Positions 1 to 15,195 of a stretch of DNA of 64,000 nt are shown one piece after another. The notes below the pieces were generated by a model. The model had not been told where the DNA came from and made no database searches. It saw only the letters and a list, made by a program, of their open reading frames with translations. Within the stretch, counting starts at the first letter, position 1. Each line of letters starts with the position of its first letter. The DNA is from Colius striatus (taxonomy: Eukaryota; Chordata; Aves; Coliiformes; Coliidae): the NCBI RefSeq assembly GCF_028858725.1, contig NC_084765.1:10557501-10621500 (forward strand). The letters are read 5' to 3'. The position numbers were made by a program, and so were the translations under genes.

Positions 1-3000
1 ACATAAAACCATAGCTGTCTGAGAAAGAGTATGTGAATAGCAAAATAAACATTCTTACAAAGGTCACAAGACAGGAATGTAGGTTTTCACTTGTGCTTAA
101 TTAGCCACATGTAAGTTGCTTTGATAACTGATAGATTCTTCTACCATGAAGATATGATGGGTGCTATGGAGTTTTTTATTTATTTGCCTAGGAACAGTGG
201 CAATCTTTTTATGCACTGAGTTCACTAGAAAAATTCCTACTGTTTCATGTTAACCAAAAAGTAAAGTCAAACAAATCAAGACTATCATTTCCCAGAATTC
301 TATGACGATAGTGTTGTAAGAACATTGACAGGAGAGCTCCAAAAAAAACCCAACCAAGCAAAAGAGTTCAATCTCTTTGAGCTGGAAAAAAGCTACTAGA
401 AATGTCAAACACCAAAAGTTTCTAGCTTTCCAAAAGAGATTCTAAAACTTCTGAATTAGTGCCACTTAGCATTCCTGCATTCCTAGAGACCAAACACAGA
501 AAGCTCTAAAGTTGAACTCCAATTCTGCAACACTGATTAGATGATCACTGTTTAATGAAAAAAAGTCCCAGAGGTACTTGCTGCAGAGCATGTAGTGCAA
601 AATAACAACACAGATGACATAATAAAGTAACAAAAGTGCTAACTGTTCCTTATGATGAAAACAACAGAAATGCAAGAGACAGAAAATTAAGCAGACTGAT
701 TTTACAAAGCTTGATTCAGTAGCATTCCTTCAGCCATTTTCTTATTAAACTATTAATTTAATTCCACATCAATGGAGGCTTAAGGGGGGAAATAAAACCC
801 ACATCTTAGAAAAAATATTAACATTGCTCCAATGGGGTCATTGTTTTTTGTTCTGCAGTCCACTTCAAAATAGAGAAACTATTTCCTCATCTCTTTCCAC
901 TGCCAGCTTCCCTATGGCATGAAGTGATGAGTAGGCTGTCAACTATTTTCATGGTGACAACTTAGAAAAGAAACCTTCCAGGCTTCCAGTAAGAAGCTGA
1001 ATGTACCTTAAGAGACGAAATAATGAAGGAAAAAATGTAGAACTAAGTCAGTGCTATATTTAGGGCATTTCCAAGACTGAAATCATAACCCAAAATTGTA
1101 GCTGTAACTCTCAAACAAGTAATGGTTAAAACACAATCGAACCCCAAATAACCCTGTTGCTATTGAAACATGAAATAAAGAGACTTGTTCTAAACAAATG
1201 TATGTAAGGGCAATAAAAAGGAGTAAAAATGTGAACTATAAATGCAAGAATAAAGATGGCATTTATGATCAGTAACAAGTCTGATATGCCAAGACAGCCA
1301 AAGGAGGTAATTTGGAAGAGTGGCAGACTATTTTTAAGGTACTTAACATGGAATGGACTCTGACTAATATACCTCATACACTAAAACACAGAAGGAAAAC
1401 AGACAATGGTGCTGTAGATGCCATTTTTGATGCAAAGTGTCCTATCCTTCCATCTCTTCAGGAAACCCAAAGCAGAATTGGAGCACAATTCATTCTTTTT
1501 TCTTTACTTTGACCACCTTTCCCTCCTTTACATGTGAGCCCTTTAAGGGTTCATAGTATTTAGAAGTGAAACAGACCTGGATACTTACCTTTATTTAATA
1601 TTGCAGATAGGCCAAATTAAACCAGAAACACATTGATTTCTATTGCTATATTTCTTCTTTCAGTTCTACAAAATGCAAAATTGATTGCTGTGAGTTGTAC
1701 TAGATTTGCCAAACGTGGTGAGGGAAATTCTCCATTTCTTCATACAATTAACACATGCTAGATAGCAGCGATTTAATTTAACCTACGTATCTTAATCCTG
1801 GCCCAGGGAGAGCATTTCCAAATTGACATCTATACTCAGTTTAATTTTAATAGTTTAATCTGTGAAGTTATTACAAATGCTAGTCAGAAGAGTGTTAGTC
1901 AGAAGAGGATTATAGGTGCCTGCAAATAAATCCAGTGTCTAAATACTCCAAATAAGGTGTCAAATACACACATTTCTTGTGACCTGCAGTTTTGTATTTC
2001 CTAGAGCTCCCACTGACAGCACTATGAACATAGTTTAGCTATTAATCTCTCCCTGCCTACAGTTCAGGAAACTCTCTCGTACTTCAGTTACCACTGCATC
2101 AGCCTTCTTTATATAATGTAAAAATCATATATGTGGTTAGCAACATTGTGCTGAATTTCCTCATAGGAGTATTTTCTTCTGCAGTCAACTAAATCATTTC
2201 TCATAGACTGGCATGCTTCACTCTTAAAATGATTCCCACAGGGAACTGGGACAGTATGCTGGATCAATGCTTTCCAGTCTGACCCAGCAACAAACCTTTG
2301 CAGCAGGGTCCACTCTGCTACTGATATATGTGTTTGGATCAGCACCTGTGCAAGGAAAGTTTATATACTACCAGTATGTAAAAACATCTAAATGCCATTT
2401 CTGTATTTGTTCATGAATTGATATGTGATTTGAGGAAAAAATACAGTTTCCATTGCTGTTCAGAGAGATTCTTGCCATTCATTTCCAGAGTAAGAGATGA
2501 GACATAATCCTTTATAGATACCGTTTTCCCTTCCTTAAAGCATCCATTTGTGAACCTTTTTAAGCCTGTTTTTAAGCCCTCCTTCCCTTCCAGGCCTTTG
2601 TTTATATGGTGATGTCAGATGAAGCAGCTACTCTTCAGAAGCACTATCAGATAAATATGTATATATTTTTTCCCCAGTATCTAGACACAACCCACTCTTG
2701 CTACTACTAGATCTGAATTCACACTCAAAAATACTGCAAGATATGTTCCCAAATGTAAGAAAATAGAGTGCAACTTCTTCCAGTTCAAAACAGTAATAAA
2801 TCAGTTACAGTCTAAATGAAATACTAAATAACCTGTTACTGATGCATCATCAAACGTAACAAATGAGTAGTATTTAATGGAACAACTGATCTACACCACT
2901 GCATTGGAAAGCATCGATGTATCTCCAGCTGAGCTCCAGGCCTGCATGACTCCATCAGCTCTTCAGGCTTCCCTCAGGCAAGGTTCAGGCAATGCTCACA

Positions 3001-6000
3001 CATTAAGAGATGTTCTTTCAGCATAGAAGAAAACATCAAGCACAATCTCTAGCATTATCCTCAAATCATACCTTTTACTTTATCATCAGATGTGTAGAGT
3101 TTTGTCTTCAATACTAGAACTGTAAAGAAAAATTTCCATTTTTTTTTAATCTGAATAAGCATATAAATTAATGTAGCAAGTATTGTTAATACAACAGAAA
3201 TAGTCCTTCAAAAGCTATCCCTTACAAAATTTGGTACAACTGTTCCATACAGCAGTAATATGTCATTCAGTTCACATCTCTCTAGTTTGCCAATGGGAAG
3301 GTGAGCAGGGAAGATAGTGCTTACAAACTTCTGCCTTTCAACAGGAAAATCATGATAACTGATATTATGAGATAGTCATATAATCATTCCCATTAACAAT
3401 TTGTATTTCAATATCTAATGAAAACAAATGTTTGAAATGGGATTAAGTGTAGGTTCTGAAAAGCAATTCTGGATGGACACAGAGAGAAGGAGTCTGAGGT
3501 GTATTTGTAGATCACTCAAATACTATCATCAAATACATTAATCATTATCATTGCTAACATTTTCAATGGAAATGGCAAAGAAAAATGAATATCAATATAA
3601 AAGTATATTCTTCCCAACAGGAACAAAAAGTCTGTATAAGAGCAACAGGAAACCAAAGTACCTAGTACCAAATCACTTCACTTGGCATGAATAGAAAGAT
3701 AATAGATTCCTCAATGCATTTCTTAGAGCAGATATTGTAACAAACAATCCAAGTTGCTGTTCTCCAGGAGTGATGCTGCTTGCTGTTGATGCAGTTGCTC
3801 TATAAGCACAGGTTCTACATTCTATTTGGTATTTAATTATCCTTTCAATTCCTCCCTACACCAGAGGCTGTACCATGGGATCAGGTGACCCTGCACAAAC
3901 GGTCATCCAATAGCAGACACTGACAAGAAATCAGCTGTCAGTGCCTAAAAGACCAAGGCAAGGAAGGCAGCTGAGGACCATGTATAAACTGCAATAATTT
4001 AGGCCTGTTTATGTCTGTACAATAACTCACAGGTGAGACTGGAATACAAACACACTGATTTGGCACTTAAGCAACACAAATGGAGTAAATGCTATTGACA
4101 ACAGAAAAACTTTGTAAGTTAAATAGAGTGATATACTTAATCTTTATATTGGTTCTAGCTGTTCAAACTAGCTCTGCAGGAGAAAAAGCAATCATAGGAC
4201 AGGACTTCCAAATTCAGCCTCGGTGCTTCACTTTCAGCCCACGTGCTTACTATAATATGTGGCCATGGGGAAGGCAGAGCACGTTCCTGTGTTCATATAA
4301 ATTTTGTTCCCTCTGCTCTGACTTTGAATCAAAGTAATGTGACATTTAAGTATCAAAGACATGAACTTCAGAAATCACCTTAAAGGAACGTAAATTTCAA
4401 AGCTCTTTTGTAGGCAATATATGGTGACATTGTTAGCGCTGAGCCGAAGAACCAAACATCTGAGTTGTGTCATTGAAATGCAATTACAGAAGGGCAGCTG
4501 TATGCTGTTGTGCATGACCCTGAGGAGTAGCGCAAAACAAAATGCCACAGAACCAGAAGCATCCTGTGTCGACTTAATGGAACACAGGTAAACAAAACCT
4601 ATATATGATATATCTTTAATTACTGCTTCTGATGGAGCATTACAGAACATCAATTAATGAGGAGTTTAGCTCATTGGCACAACCTAAAATGACTTTCAGG
4701 AGTATATTTACTAGGGTCAAATCTCTCTCATATACTGAACAAACAAAATGGGAAGCAAGTGATGGAAGGGAATGCAATTTTCCCCACCTCATCCCAGACA
4801 TTTCTGTCTCAAAACTGTAGAAAAACTGCATCTCCCACATGGCACTTCACAGTGGAGAAAGGAATGGCTCTATTTGTATATGCTCCAGATGAAGCAGATG
4901 AACATATGTACATGGAGGCTCTGATGAGGATTAGGAGATGCAAACACTATATTGGCATCCTCACAGACCCACAGTATCCCACTACAATCTACAGAGATCC
5001 TACTGTTTCAAGGGCAATGAGGAGTAGAAGTAGGATTGGCATGTTGAAACATCCTTTAGCCTAGGGAAGCACTTCCCTTCTGGTTCAACAAAATAATACT
5101 CCTTTGCAATCACTGGAAGCTTGAGAGGAAATAATTACTTAACTTCAGTGCATTTGGATTTTTCTTCTGTTGTTGTTTCACAACCTCATTCCCTATCCAG
5201 AAATACACCAGAATCACACATGCAAATACTAACTCCACATATCATTAACATTTTAGCACTTTTTTCCTTAAAAAAATCTTAAAGTCATAATGTTAAGCAA
5301 ACTTCTTTAAAACTTCATTTTAAAAAAACAACAAACCACCAAGCAAACCAGGTATCAGGTTTATGCAGACAATGCCCTAGTATTAAGCTACCACAGATCT
5401 AAGCTAAGAGTGACATCCAGTGGAAAAACAGTCTATTATCCTATTCTTTCTTTACTGCAGAGACAGTTTTAGGTAATCCCTATCATAATATGTTATGAAT
5501 TGTCAGAAAGATATGTCTGTCTCATATTAAACGTCTCATTGGGAAGGAAGAGATGTGCAAACAGGACAAATAACACTCAATTTCCAGAGCTGAAGTCATG
5601 CCACACCTTGATTTATTTGGCCTGAGAGATAAAATTCCTATCATTATTTCACCATGACAAATTATCTGCCTTAGAGTCAACTGTTAAGTCGAGGAGTGAT
5701 TGAAGATTTTGCATTAAAAAGTAACATGCGGTTGATAATGCATTTACACGGGCATTTATTGTTATAGGTAACTAAGTTCTCGTTGGTACTACTCTACCCA
5801 ACTTTCTAATGACTACTTTTGCAATTAGCAAAAATTTACAGCAAAACTAATTTTACAAGGAAATAAAAAGCAAAGGCTGGTGAGATGAGTTTCTTTTATG
5901 AAAGATGGAAGAGAATCTCTTATTTGTGAAAGAGACTGTTTCCCTGATTGATCTCTTTGGATATACACTCTTCTTGAGTGAAGAAAATAAAACGTAATGT

Positions 6001-9000
6001 TCCACAGAATCCCAGGTACTCTGCACTTCTGAGCTGTGTGGGATGTGAATACTTAAGCAAAGGGACATGTGCTCCACATCACCGGTATCCTTTTCCTTAC
6101 TTTCTTTCCTATACATATAGGAAGGAAGAACAGGCATCTATGGTGCAAGTGCCTTGCTTCCTCTCTGAGGTTCCCAATGGTTCCAACACACCGGTTTTCA
6201 TTCCATTGTTGCCTGTTCAAATTGGGAAGAAAGCTTCCTGCTACTCCGGCTCCATTTTCACTGTCTCTGTTTCCTACCTTGCTTGGTCTTAAACTCAATA
6301 CAGCTTGAGAGAAAGAGTTGGGAGGAAATAGTACTTTCGCTTTCAACCTGTCCCTTTAGCTATTTACTCTTTCCACATCAGGTCACATCTCTTCAAACTC
6401 CTATTTAAATCAGTCAAAATTTCTTTATTTAACAGACACCATCTGCTGCAAAAGTCTGGTAAGAATGGGAGAGACTCCTGTAAATAGAAGCACTCAGTTG
6501 TTAACAGGCACTAACTGAAGACAAAGTAGACAACCACATGGTGGTTCTAAGAAGCTTCTTGCATCATCTCTGTGCTCCTGAAAGAATTTCCAAATATCTT
6601 CTTATTCCAGTTGCAAAGTAAATTCATACTGATCATAATTAAACACTCTTTCATAGCTAGCCAAATTAAAACCCAATGATCAGGAGCTCTTATTCTATCA
6701 CCAGCTCACTACCACTGTCCTACATACAATATTGCTTCTCCAAGAAAAAGACAGTATTTAACTACTGGGTTTAACAATAATTGCTTATAAGATATGGAAG
6801 AAAGATCCTTCTTTTGGTCTGATCATCTTGACAATATTCAAAAGCACTATCTTTTTTTTCTGATTATATCTTCAAGTAATTTTCCCAATATATTTCCTGG
6901 CTTCCAAATCAAACAAGAAAAGATAACATTTGTATTTCTACTATTCTGCAATAAATTACATGTACCAAGAGATACAGAAGTAATTGAATTGTTGAGCACT
7001 ATTCCAAATTCTTAAACTAAAACAGTAAGACATCAGAGCAAGTATTCTCCTCGTTTTAAGAAAGGCACCTTTTCAGTGCTTAACTCTCCATGCACAAAAT
7101 CTAACAAGGGTTTAGTTAGTGCCAATCTCTTTATTCAATCAAAGCCTTTTTTTATAATTATGCATAGTATCAGGTACTGTAGCATAAGGAGGGGAGTTGG
7201 GGGAGTCACTATTCAGAATAAATCACCCTATAAAATTCTCTTTCCATAAGTAAATACTGTTTGCCTTCAAAATTTCCTCACAGCAGTAGGAGCTTGCTAA
7301 CCAAGCCTAAGAAGCCTAACCAAATGATCAATGGCACTAACCAAAAGCAGAATTTCACTCCACAAAACCAGTTTTAAAGGCATGACAGACCAACCTCTCA
7401 AGATGCAACAGATGAGCTGCACATCTGCATACACAGAATTTCACATCTACTCAGCTTGTACACTTTAGATAATATTATGAATTACTAAATGGGCAACCAG
7501 CTGTGGGAATAAATGCATAATAACGTGTATTTTAAAATACACAAGAAAACAAGTTAAACAGAACACTGTAACAAATAGAAAGTATGTAGATCTTCTAATT
7601 ATTGCATCAGATAAGATGGAGCTCGTTAAACCAGAAATCTGGCTGGAAATGTGAACTGTCAAAAAAACATCTCTTCAGAGTCAGAAATAGTGGCTATAAT
7701 AATTGAGAATGATTGTGAGTCTGATGAGGACATTTTGGATGAGAAACACGTAAGACAACTTAGATAAAAATAGAAAAGTATGCTTTGATGCATTGGGCAG
7801 GCTATAATTATGAGTCGAATTTTCCTCAGTAGAGAAAAACAACCCAACAGCTCTTGATTACTGAATCCTTTGAAAGAAAATTGTCACTTTTTTCCCCCAT
7901 CGATTTATACTTCAAGTCCTGCAGCTGAAGCTGCATGAAGAGGCATTTTTTCTTTTCATACTACATCATTATTTTAGTGGGAGATTTCATTTAAGTAGGA
8001 AACACCTCAACCTTAATATCTTGCACATTTACGCAATAGCTCAAGAAATATTTTAAACATAGAAGCATTTGTCTGCTTTTTTGATAGAATTCGTTAAAAA
8101 CCTACCATTGCCTCATCGTAATTAAAAGCTGCCTGGAAAGTAAAAATACAGTCCTACTCCTTAAAACCAGAAGTAGTTACAGAAAAGTAAAAAGAGATTA
8201 TGAACCTAGGACGGAAAACATTGAGTACATGTTAAATTCCAGGTACTACGAATAGCCCCAGTCATTTTTGTGTGGCTACAATACAGCAAGCACAGTTTCA
8301 GAATCACAAAATCATATTAAAAACAGAAGGCAGTTCTTTCACTGGTTTAAAGCAACATAGTTCCATTCAAATCAATACAGCTGTGAATGAGAATTTTACA
8401 TATTTAGACAGAGAGGCAAGTTAATTACAGAACTGCTGCTTACATGTATTACCTTATAACACTGGGAAAAATTACACAAGTTAAAAAATTAAGTAAGGTG
8501 CTAATGACACCTGAGTAGCCAGAATCACATTAGGTTAAAGAGGATTCAAGCTACAAACAATAACAACCATTTCTTGCACACAGGAGACTGAATCAACTGC
8601 CATTCCTATGAAGTCAATGTTGTGAATGCAACATAGGAACAGAGCAACAAGGTATTACGAATCACTTGTTTAGGCAGTATAGAGCAAGGGACTGCAGTCT
8701 CCTAAGTAAACCGAGCAAGAAAAGATCAGAAAGGTTAAGAGGTAGAAAAGGATGTTTCTAGTCCCCAAATCTCGTCTAAGAACATAAGAATAAAAAAGAT
8801 CCCTCTGGTCCAAATTCTGCAATGAACAAAAGGAGAAAAGATCACTGTGTTTGCACGAAATTTCCATCAGTCTGGCTGAGCTTTTATATACCCAGTGGTT
8901 TGTCAGCAAAACCTGACAAAAAATTGAAAGATTAACTATATGGGACAGAGGGCAGCAAGTTAAAAGTAAAGAAAGAGTTGTGTAACCAAGTTTAAAGAAT

Positions 9001-12000
9001 TTGATATTAAAAGATAAAGAGAATTTAATTTCACAGTGCAAAGTACACCACCTAGGGACAAACCGAAAGAAGGAACTATATATTAAATAAGACAACTGTA
9101 CTGCAAATGAGGTTCCCTGAAGGCATCTCCATGAAGCTAACAGCTCACATTGACAACACAAGAAGAAAAAATGAGCCCAAAGATTCATTGTCCTCATGGA
9201 AAAACAGCCACAAAACATGATGCAGCTCTCAAGGCAGGTTTGTGTTACTGCTGTAACAAATACTGGGTAAGTAGGATGTGTGTATCCTCACTTAAGCTTC
9301 TGAAGCTTCGAGGGACAAGCAGTCATTAAATTCAGAGGTCTCCATTTTCACTGTACCTCATACAGCATGACACACAAATCTGAGCAGGGACCCTCTAACT
9401 ACTTACCACAAAAATAGAAGGAAGGAGAACTTTTTAAGTATCCATTCCTTCTCTCAATTATTTTCTCTATGTCCGAAGTGAGGCCTGAAAAACTGTGAAT
9501 AACACTATGCAGACAGGCACTGTATTTTACTTGCCAAAACAGCTTCAGAGGGAATGTAAATTAAGGTTACTCTTTTACAGCAAGAATTCCACTGGAACTA
9601 TAATTAAATACTGAAGCAGAAAGACAAATCTGCCACTGGTACCAGGAAAAGCTAAAAAAATCATTAAAATAACAAAAAAAAACCCATAAAAGAGGACACA
9701 AGCCTTCTAACAATGGAGCAGTCTTTAAATGGAGTGGGAAATATGTTCAATTTGCTGTAAATTATAGCCCTGATCGAATACTGCACATTAAGTAACAACA
9801 TTGAGTAGCTGCTATAACAGGCATAAATTCTCCAGAATTGCCCAGTACTACAGCCCTGCCAATCAAAGTGGGTGCTCTGAGGCACTCTGGAAAATACCAT
9901 TACTGGAATAGTCACTGCAGATTGTTTATGCTGAAACAAAACCAAATTAATTCAAATAGCAGTATCAGCCTTGATCTGCTATGTTTGCAGTACAGTAACA
10001 AGTCCAAATTAATGCATTCTATGAGGATCCTAAGGGCACTGAGAAGTTTTGGCATATCGGGATGGGGTATGGCAGTGGGATTTGGGGTTGGTTTGGTTTG
10101 GTTTTTTTTTTTGGTTGAGAGATTTGTTTTATTGGGTTTTGGTTTATTTTGTTGGGGGTTTTTTTGATATATATATGTATTGCAGCAGCCTCTAGAAGCA
10201 TCATTAGAGCTCATAGCTCCATTAGACTAGCAGAGCAAAACATGCACAAACAACTATTTCCTTGCAGAGTTGATTTAAATGAAGGGGAGGTAACTCCTGT
10301 GCAAAATATCATAAAAGCAGTTTAAGAAAATAGTCATATTTTGTCTTCAAAATATTTCAGATCTTCATTTTAAAGGTACAGGTTTCATTTTTGGCCTAAA
10401 CACAACAGAACAGACTTCTGCAAAGCATTTTAATTATGCTGAAAATACTTTTGGTTTTAAGTTCTGTTCTTAATTACTACCCAGAAAATTCGTAATCCCA
10501 TTTAACACAAGTTATAATCAGAGAATGGAACAAACACTAAAGAGGCACACAGAAATTGATAGCATAACTATTGAAAGTACCAAGTTAAGTTGAAGCATTC
10601 ATCTTTTAATACTTGCCTTATTGCAGGCTAGGTTTCTCTTAAACTGTGAGTTTATAGTCTCCCAAGGACTGCTTATTTTTAACCTGAAACTCAGTTCCTA
10701 AACCTTTTATACATACCAATCATCGTGGATTTGTACAACAGGATAAAACACATTAGTAAAACAGAGGTTGAACATTAGATCTAGATCCAAAACTTTATTT
10801 GGACCTGAAGATTATAAAGAAATCGATTAAAAGCTTAAATGTTAATTAGTCTCCTTACAAGCTTCTGAGAAACCTATGTGGTGAGGAATTGAAATACAGT
10901 ATTATATTCTACCATTGAAATGAACACATACAATATTTTCCATTTTTTAAAAGCAGATTCACACTGCCAAAGTTTCATGATTCAGAAATTCTGAGGCCAA
11001 AAGCTTCAAACACTAAACAGTATGCCTAATTTTATCCTTTGGCTCTATTAAGACAGTACTCTGCATAACAGAACAAAATCACATAATATTGAAGAATATT
11101 GATAAAAGATTAAATTCTTTATAATCAGCCTATAAACTCAGACACTGTCCACCTGAGAGGATATCTATTAGAAAATGGAAAAAGCAGATTCCATTAATCT
11201 GTGCATACTTGTGAATAATTCTCTTATCTTAGAGAGAACCTAAATCATATTCATTTTCTCTGAATTGTGCCAGAAGCCAGCTGCACAAAATCTTCCATGA
11301 AATTACCAGCTCACCAACCTTTTATCAGGGCCTAGAGTGTACCAACAGCCCTTACATGTCCTAACCATCCTGACCCGGGACCTGCACCCACACAGCTCCT
11401 GCCCAAGGGCCCAGGGAGCTTGCCGTGGGACTCTGCTGTGGTTGACAAGGGCACTGTCCTACCTGTGCTGTGGTCACTCTCAGCTCCTGGCTCACAGGAC
11501 AATCCACACTTTTCTGTTCAAAGAAACAGGTTATAAAAAATCTCCTCAGGAAGGGTGAAGGCGGAGGGGGAGTTCTGCCCATCTAATTGATCTCAGTGGC
11601 CAAGAAGTCAATTAAAAGCTGTTAACAGGATTTCCTCTTTCATAGCTACAGCAATTTCCATACCATAGAATTACAAGTGTGCCTGACCTTTCTAATTAAT
11701 TTACTAGCTCCTTGTCTCATCCTTCACTTAAAAACATTAAAGACAACAAGTTGTAAATAATTGGAACCACAGCAGAGAAGGCAGTCAGTGACCAAGGCCT
11801 ACTAAACGACTAAAAACTAAAACTACTAAAATGTAGTACATGGGCTGAGTCTTCAGAGATCCTGAAAGGCCTGTGTCTCTGACATTAAATTACTCTTCCA
11901 GTATTTAACTGCACTGATAATTCTAAATGTTTATACAATTAAAATATTAAGATAACTTTTTTCCTGCTAATAATTTTACCAAAAAAATCAAGTTGAGACA

Positions 12001-15000
12001 ATGAGCCACTCTTTAAGATGCTTCTACTGTGCCAACATTGAAGAATATACAATACTCTTCAGGACTATAATTGTGAGAAATAGGTAGTTTAAGGCACTAT
12101 CTTTCGTTTCACCACAGAATGCTGAAATTTGTTAATTAATATTTGAATAAAGACTTACTCTCTCAAGTTTTTTGAATTTTTTTTCCCCTCCATTTCATCA
12201 CTCAGGAAATAATTTGGTCTTCTGAGATATAACCACAACAGAAATGATGAAAGTAACAGAAATATAACCTTTTGGCAGATCTAAGGGGGGATGGCAAAGG
12301 ACAGGCTATCAGAAAGAAAACCTACTTTTGGAAATTAGTATCTGCTTTTCCAAGGGTTCTTTCACCAGACATCAAGACATTTTATTTATTTTTGTTCCTT
12401 GGTCTGAAAGTTTCTTCCACTGCAATTTTCCCTTTCAAACGCATTTTTAAGAAATCCAATATTCAACAGAAAGGAAATTAATTGCTTGATAATGATCTTT
12501 TAAATGCCCAGATTAACCTTAATGGCTTTAAATGGAATTTTAAAGAGTTATTCTGAAAATAACTGTTTGCTATTTATAAACATAGACATGACAGAGCATT
12601 TTTTTATTAAATGAAACTTTAGCATGTTGTTTTTGTACAGAGATATACCATAGGTGAGGCATGTATACATATATATACATTCACATAGATTCACAGGGGA
12701 TCCATGTTCATGTCTATGCTCTGCCTGACTCTGGGTAATGTAAGATAAACTGCTCTGAACCAAGAAGAGAAATTTAAATCAAGATCTCCCACATTTCCTG
12801 CTAGGGTTATAAGCATGACATGTATATTAGTGACAGACAATGCATACTTCTCAAAATCAAAGAGCTGAAATTCTGACTTTGACAACCCAATTTCAGGAAA
12901 ATAGTCAAAACATTTCATACTATTCTGGCATGAAACAGAAAAACAACTTGAAACATCAAGAGTTCCTGAAAAACAGAAAAATGGGTGTATGAAGTGTAGT
13001 TTTGCACAGGTGAAAAAGTCCATTTTATCTTCTTGAGGAAGGAGGTAAGCAAACTACAGTTGCCAAAGTCCTAATTTATTTAGCCTCTCAGTCAACTGAC
13101 AAGGTGAAAACGTGTTTTTTTGCTTCGATCTTCATGTGGTTTTGGTTTTTTAAGAGGATAGTTAAGCAATGCTCTTTTTACAACTCCAAATTCCAATCTC
13201 TGCAACTCTTGGATATAAAGATTGAGGCAAGAGAATATTAATAAAATCTACAAAGGATAGAGTGCAGAAATAGAGGAGATAGCAATATAAGTTGTTTTAA
13301 AAGCCTGGGAAGGAGCTGAAGAATATTATATGTTTTGAAAACTTGTCTTTCTTTACAGTTCCATAAAAATAACTCTGATATGTGCTACAGCATGGCATAA
13401 ACTTGGACATAACTACTTATATACTTCAGTTTAAGCTTGAATCATAGAATGGTAGTATGTCTTCCAGAATGAATTGTCAAATGAACTTCATCCATTTCTA
13501 TTCCAGCTACTTCAAAACTACATTTCAAAATCTTTTAAATAACATTGTTCTATTCTCTTGTTCTTAATTTGGACTTATTCACTCATTTTCATTGCGCCTT
13601 TCTCATTAAGTATAACCTCTCATGTTTTATGACATCTGCCATCCCATATGCTCATGTATCTTAAAAGATCTATGAGAACATAACTTTTTACCATTTGTTT
13701 CTTACATGAGAAAATAAAGGTTCTGTACACTAAAATAAGTTTGTAAGCCACATTTAGGAACATTAGTAAATAGCTAAGTTAATTCTTTATCAGGAAGATA
13801 TACTCAACAAACAAAACAAAAAAAAAAGTGATTCCCTTACAGGATTTGAGAAAACATATCAAATTTGAGACTCCAGGGCTAAACACTGTGTTTCCTGGCA
13901 AAAGAGACAGTTGCTTCAACCAAAAAAAGTATTTTGCTTTGCCTTTCTGGCATACATTGCCTTCTTTGTATTTTCTAACAACAAAGAAACCAGAAATGGC
14001 AGTCAGTTACAGTCATTCAAACCCTTACCTCTTCAAAGCTCTTGTTGAAATTATTTACAAAAATATTTTGGGTAGGGCAGGAAGGAATTTAACTGTATTC
14101 TACATAAAAAAGTAAGATATCTTGAGTCAGATATCCTTCCGTGACATGTTACAGGTGTGCCACACTCACCTGAAACCATCAGACAAGCTCCCTGATCAAT
14201 CAGATGATAGCTTTTATGAGCCACTCTCTTCTACAGTCTAAAGTCTCTTGCCATAACAGAAGAATGTAACAAAAACTAAAGAAAATCATGCCCTCAAGAC
14301 AGAATGGAAAAACGAGGACACTGCCATATAGTTTTCATGAGTTAGTAAACTGGAACAGTAGAATTCAAATACTGTGAATTACGATAAAACTAAGATACCA
14401 CCTCCCAGACACTATCAGATTCTTTTTCTCTTGGTCAATATACTAAAATTTAGTTCTTCATGGAAACTTTTCATATAGAATTCAGAGTTTAGTTCACTGG
14501 AAATTAAAGAATTGCTCATCCTAACAATAGTTAAACTGACAATCTTTAAAAGGAAATTGTAATTAAAACACAAAACTTCCATTTACATAATCTAATCTAA
14601 TTTTCCCTGCTAAAGTGATCAAAAAAATTTCAGCAATTTCATTATTAGTACAAGTTTTAGTTCATTGCTGCACTACTCTTAACTTTTTGTTAAAGGTATT
14701 CAAGTTATTTCAGTTTTTTCTAATTTTTTTTTACACTCATTTGAACAGTTTCAAAATCCAACAAATTATTTTCCTTTTTATCTTTAGAAAATATTCTAAT
14801 GGAAATCTTACTTTTCTGTATGTTACATCATTTCTCTGGATACAAAGATGAATGGTTTGTTCATGTGGCAAGCAAACTATTCACTTCTTTGTCTTTTCAT
14901 ATTTATAAAATACGCTGCTGGCTAATTTCCCACTGAAATGTGTAAATGTTATAAAGAGAGCTCTAGCTTAAGTATTTGTATTAAAATTCATACACTAACT

Positions 15001-15106
15001 GAAATAAGAAAAGAACTCGACAATTTGTTCAAGCTTTGTAAGTTTGGTTCATATAGTTTTCTAGAAAAAGAACATTAATAAAGAAATTTCTCATACTTTC
15101 AGGTAC
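1..15106. other. AT-rich intergenic DNA, no gene recognised
   Basis: I see no protein-coding gene, RNA gene or clear transposon in this stretch. Open frames are short, rich in Phe, Leu, Cys or Lys, and lack splice or homology support. Local structure is limited to a 12-base direct repeat near 1,881-1,907, a GT- and T-rich tract at 10,080-10,165, a more GC-rich patch at 11,330-11,580 and an AT-rich near-palindrome near 12,662-12,680. It is probably ordinary intergenic DNA upstream of EIF4G2. Distal regulatory elements cannot be excluded by eye. Confidence 0.6.
10080..10165. repeat. GT/T-rich simple sequence
   Basis: This is a strand-asymmetric tract built from GGTTT and runs of T (G and T on the + strand, A and C on the other), ending in a short TA alternation. 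It is low-complexity DNA. The reading frames through it encode Lys/Asn/Gln/Pro-rich or Gly/Phe/Leu-rich strings and are not genes. Confidence 0.75.
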
Positions 15107-15195
15107 CTAACAAAAAAAGCAAAGCAAGCTTAAGAACCAACTTTAACAAGAAACTCTTTAAGATGGTTCTTAAACTTGCTTTGGTTTTTTGTTAG
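15107..15195. repeat. Long imperfect inverted repeat (hairpin)
   Basis: The left arm at 15,107-15,139 is nearly the reverse complement of the right arm at 15,164-15,195. The arms differ by one base of length and a few mismatches, and the loop is 24 bases. The outer ends read CTAAC and GTTAG. Transcribed from either strand, this would fold into a stem of about 32 base pairs, the size range of a microRNA precursor or a small palindromic MITE. I see no clear target-site duplication and recognise no known microRNA. Confidence 0.8.

Noticed and set aside
4759..5064. 101-codon + frame with a mildly protein-like composition
   Set aside because: No domain, no family resemblance and no supporting exon structure. 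Overlapping short frames in the same area suggest chance.
8670..9218. 182-codon open frame on the minus strand, the longest in the upstream region
   Set aside because: It is rich in Phe, Leu, Ser and Cys, as expected for the complement of A-rich DNA. It has no recognisable domain, splice context or start context.
11330..11580. GC-rich patch with overlapping frames on both strands
   Set aside because: No splice sites, domain or repeat family could be recognised. It is recorded only as a compositional oddity.
13440..13475. ATCATAGAATGG at 13,441, similar to a reverse CR1 tail
   Set aside because: The following bases do not continue into the CR1 3' region, so a dozen matching bases are not enough.
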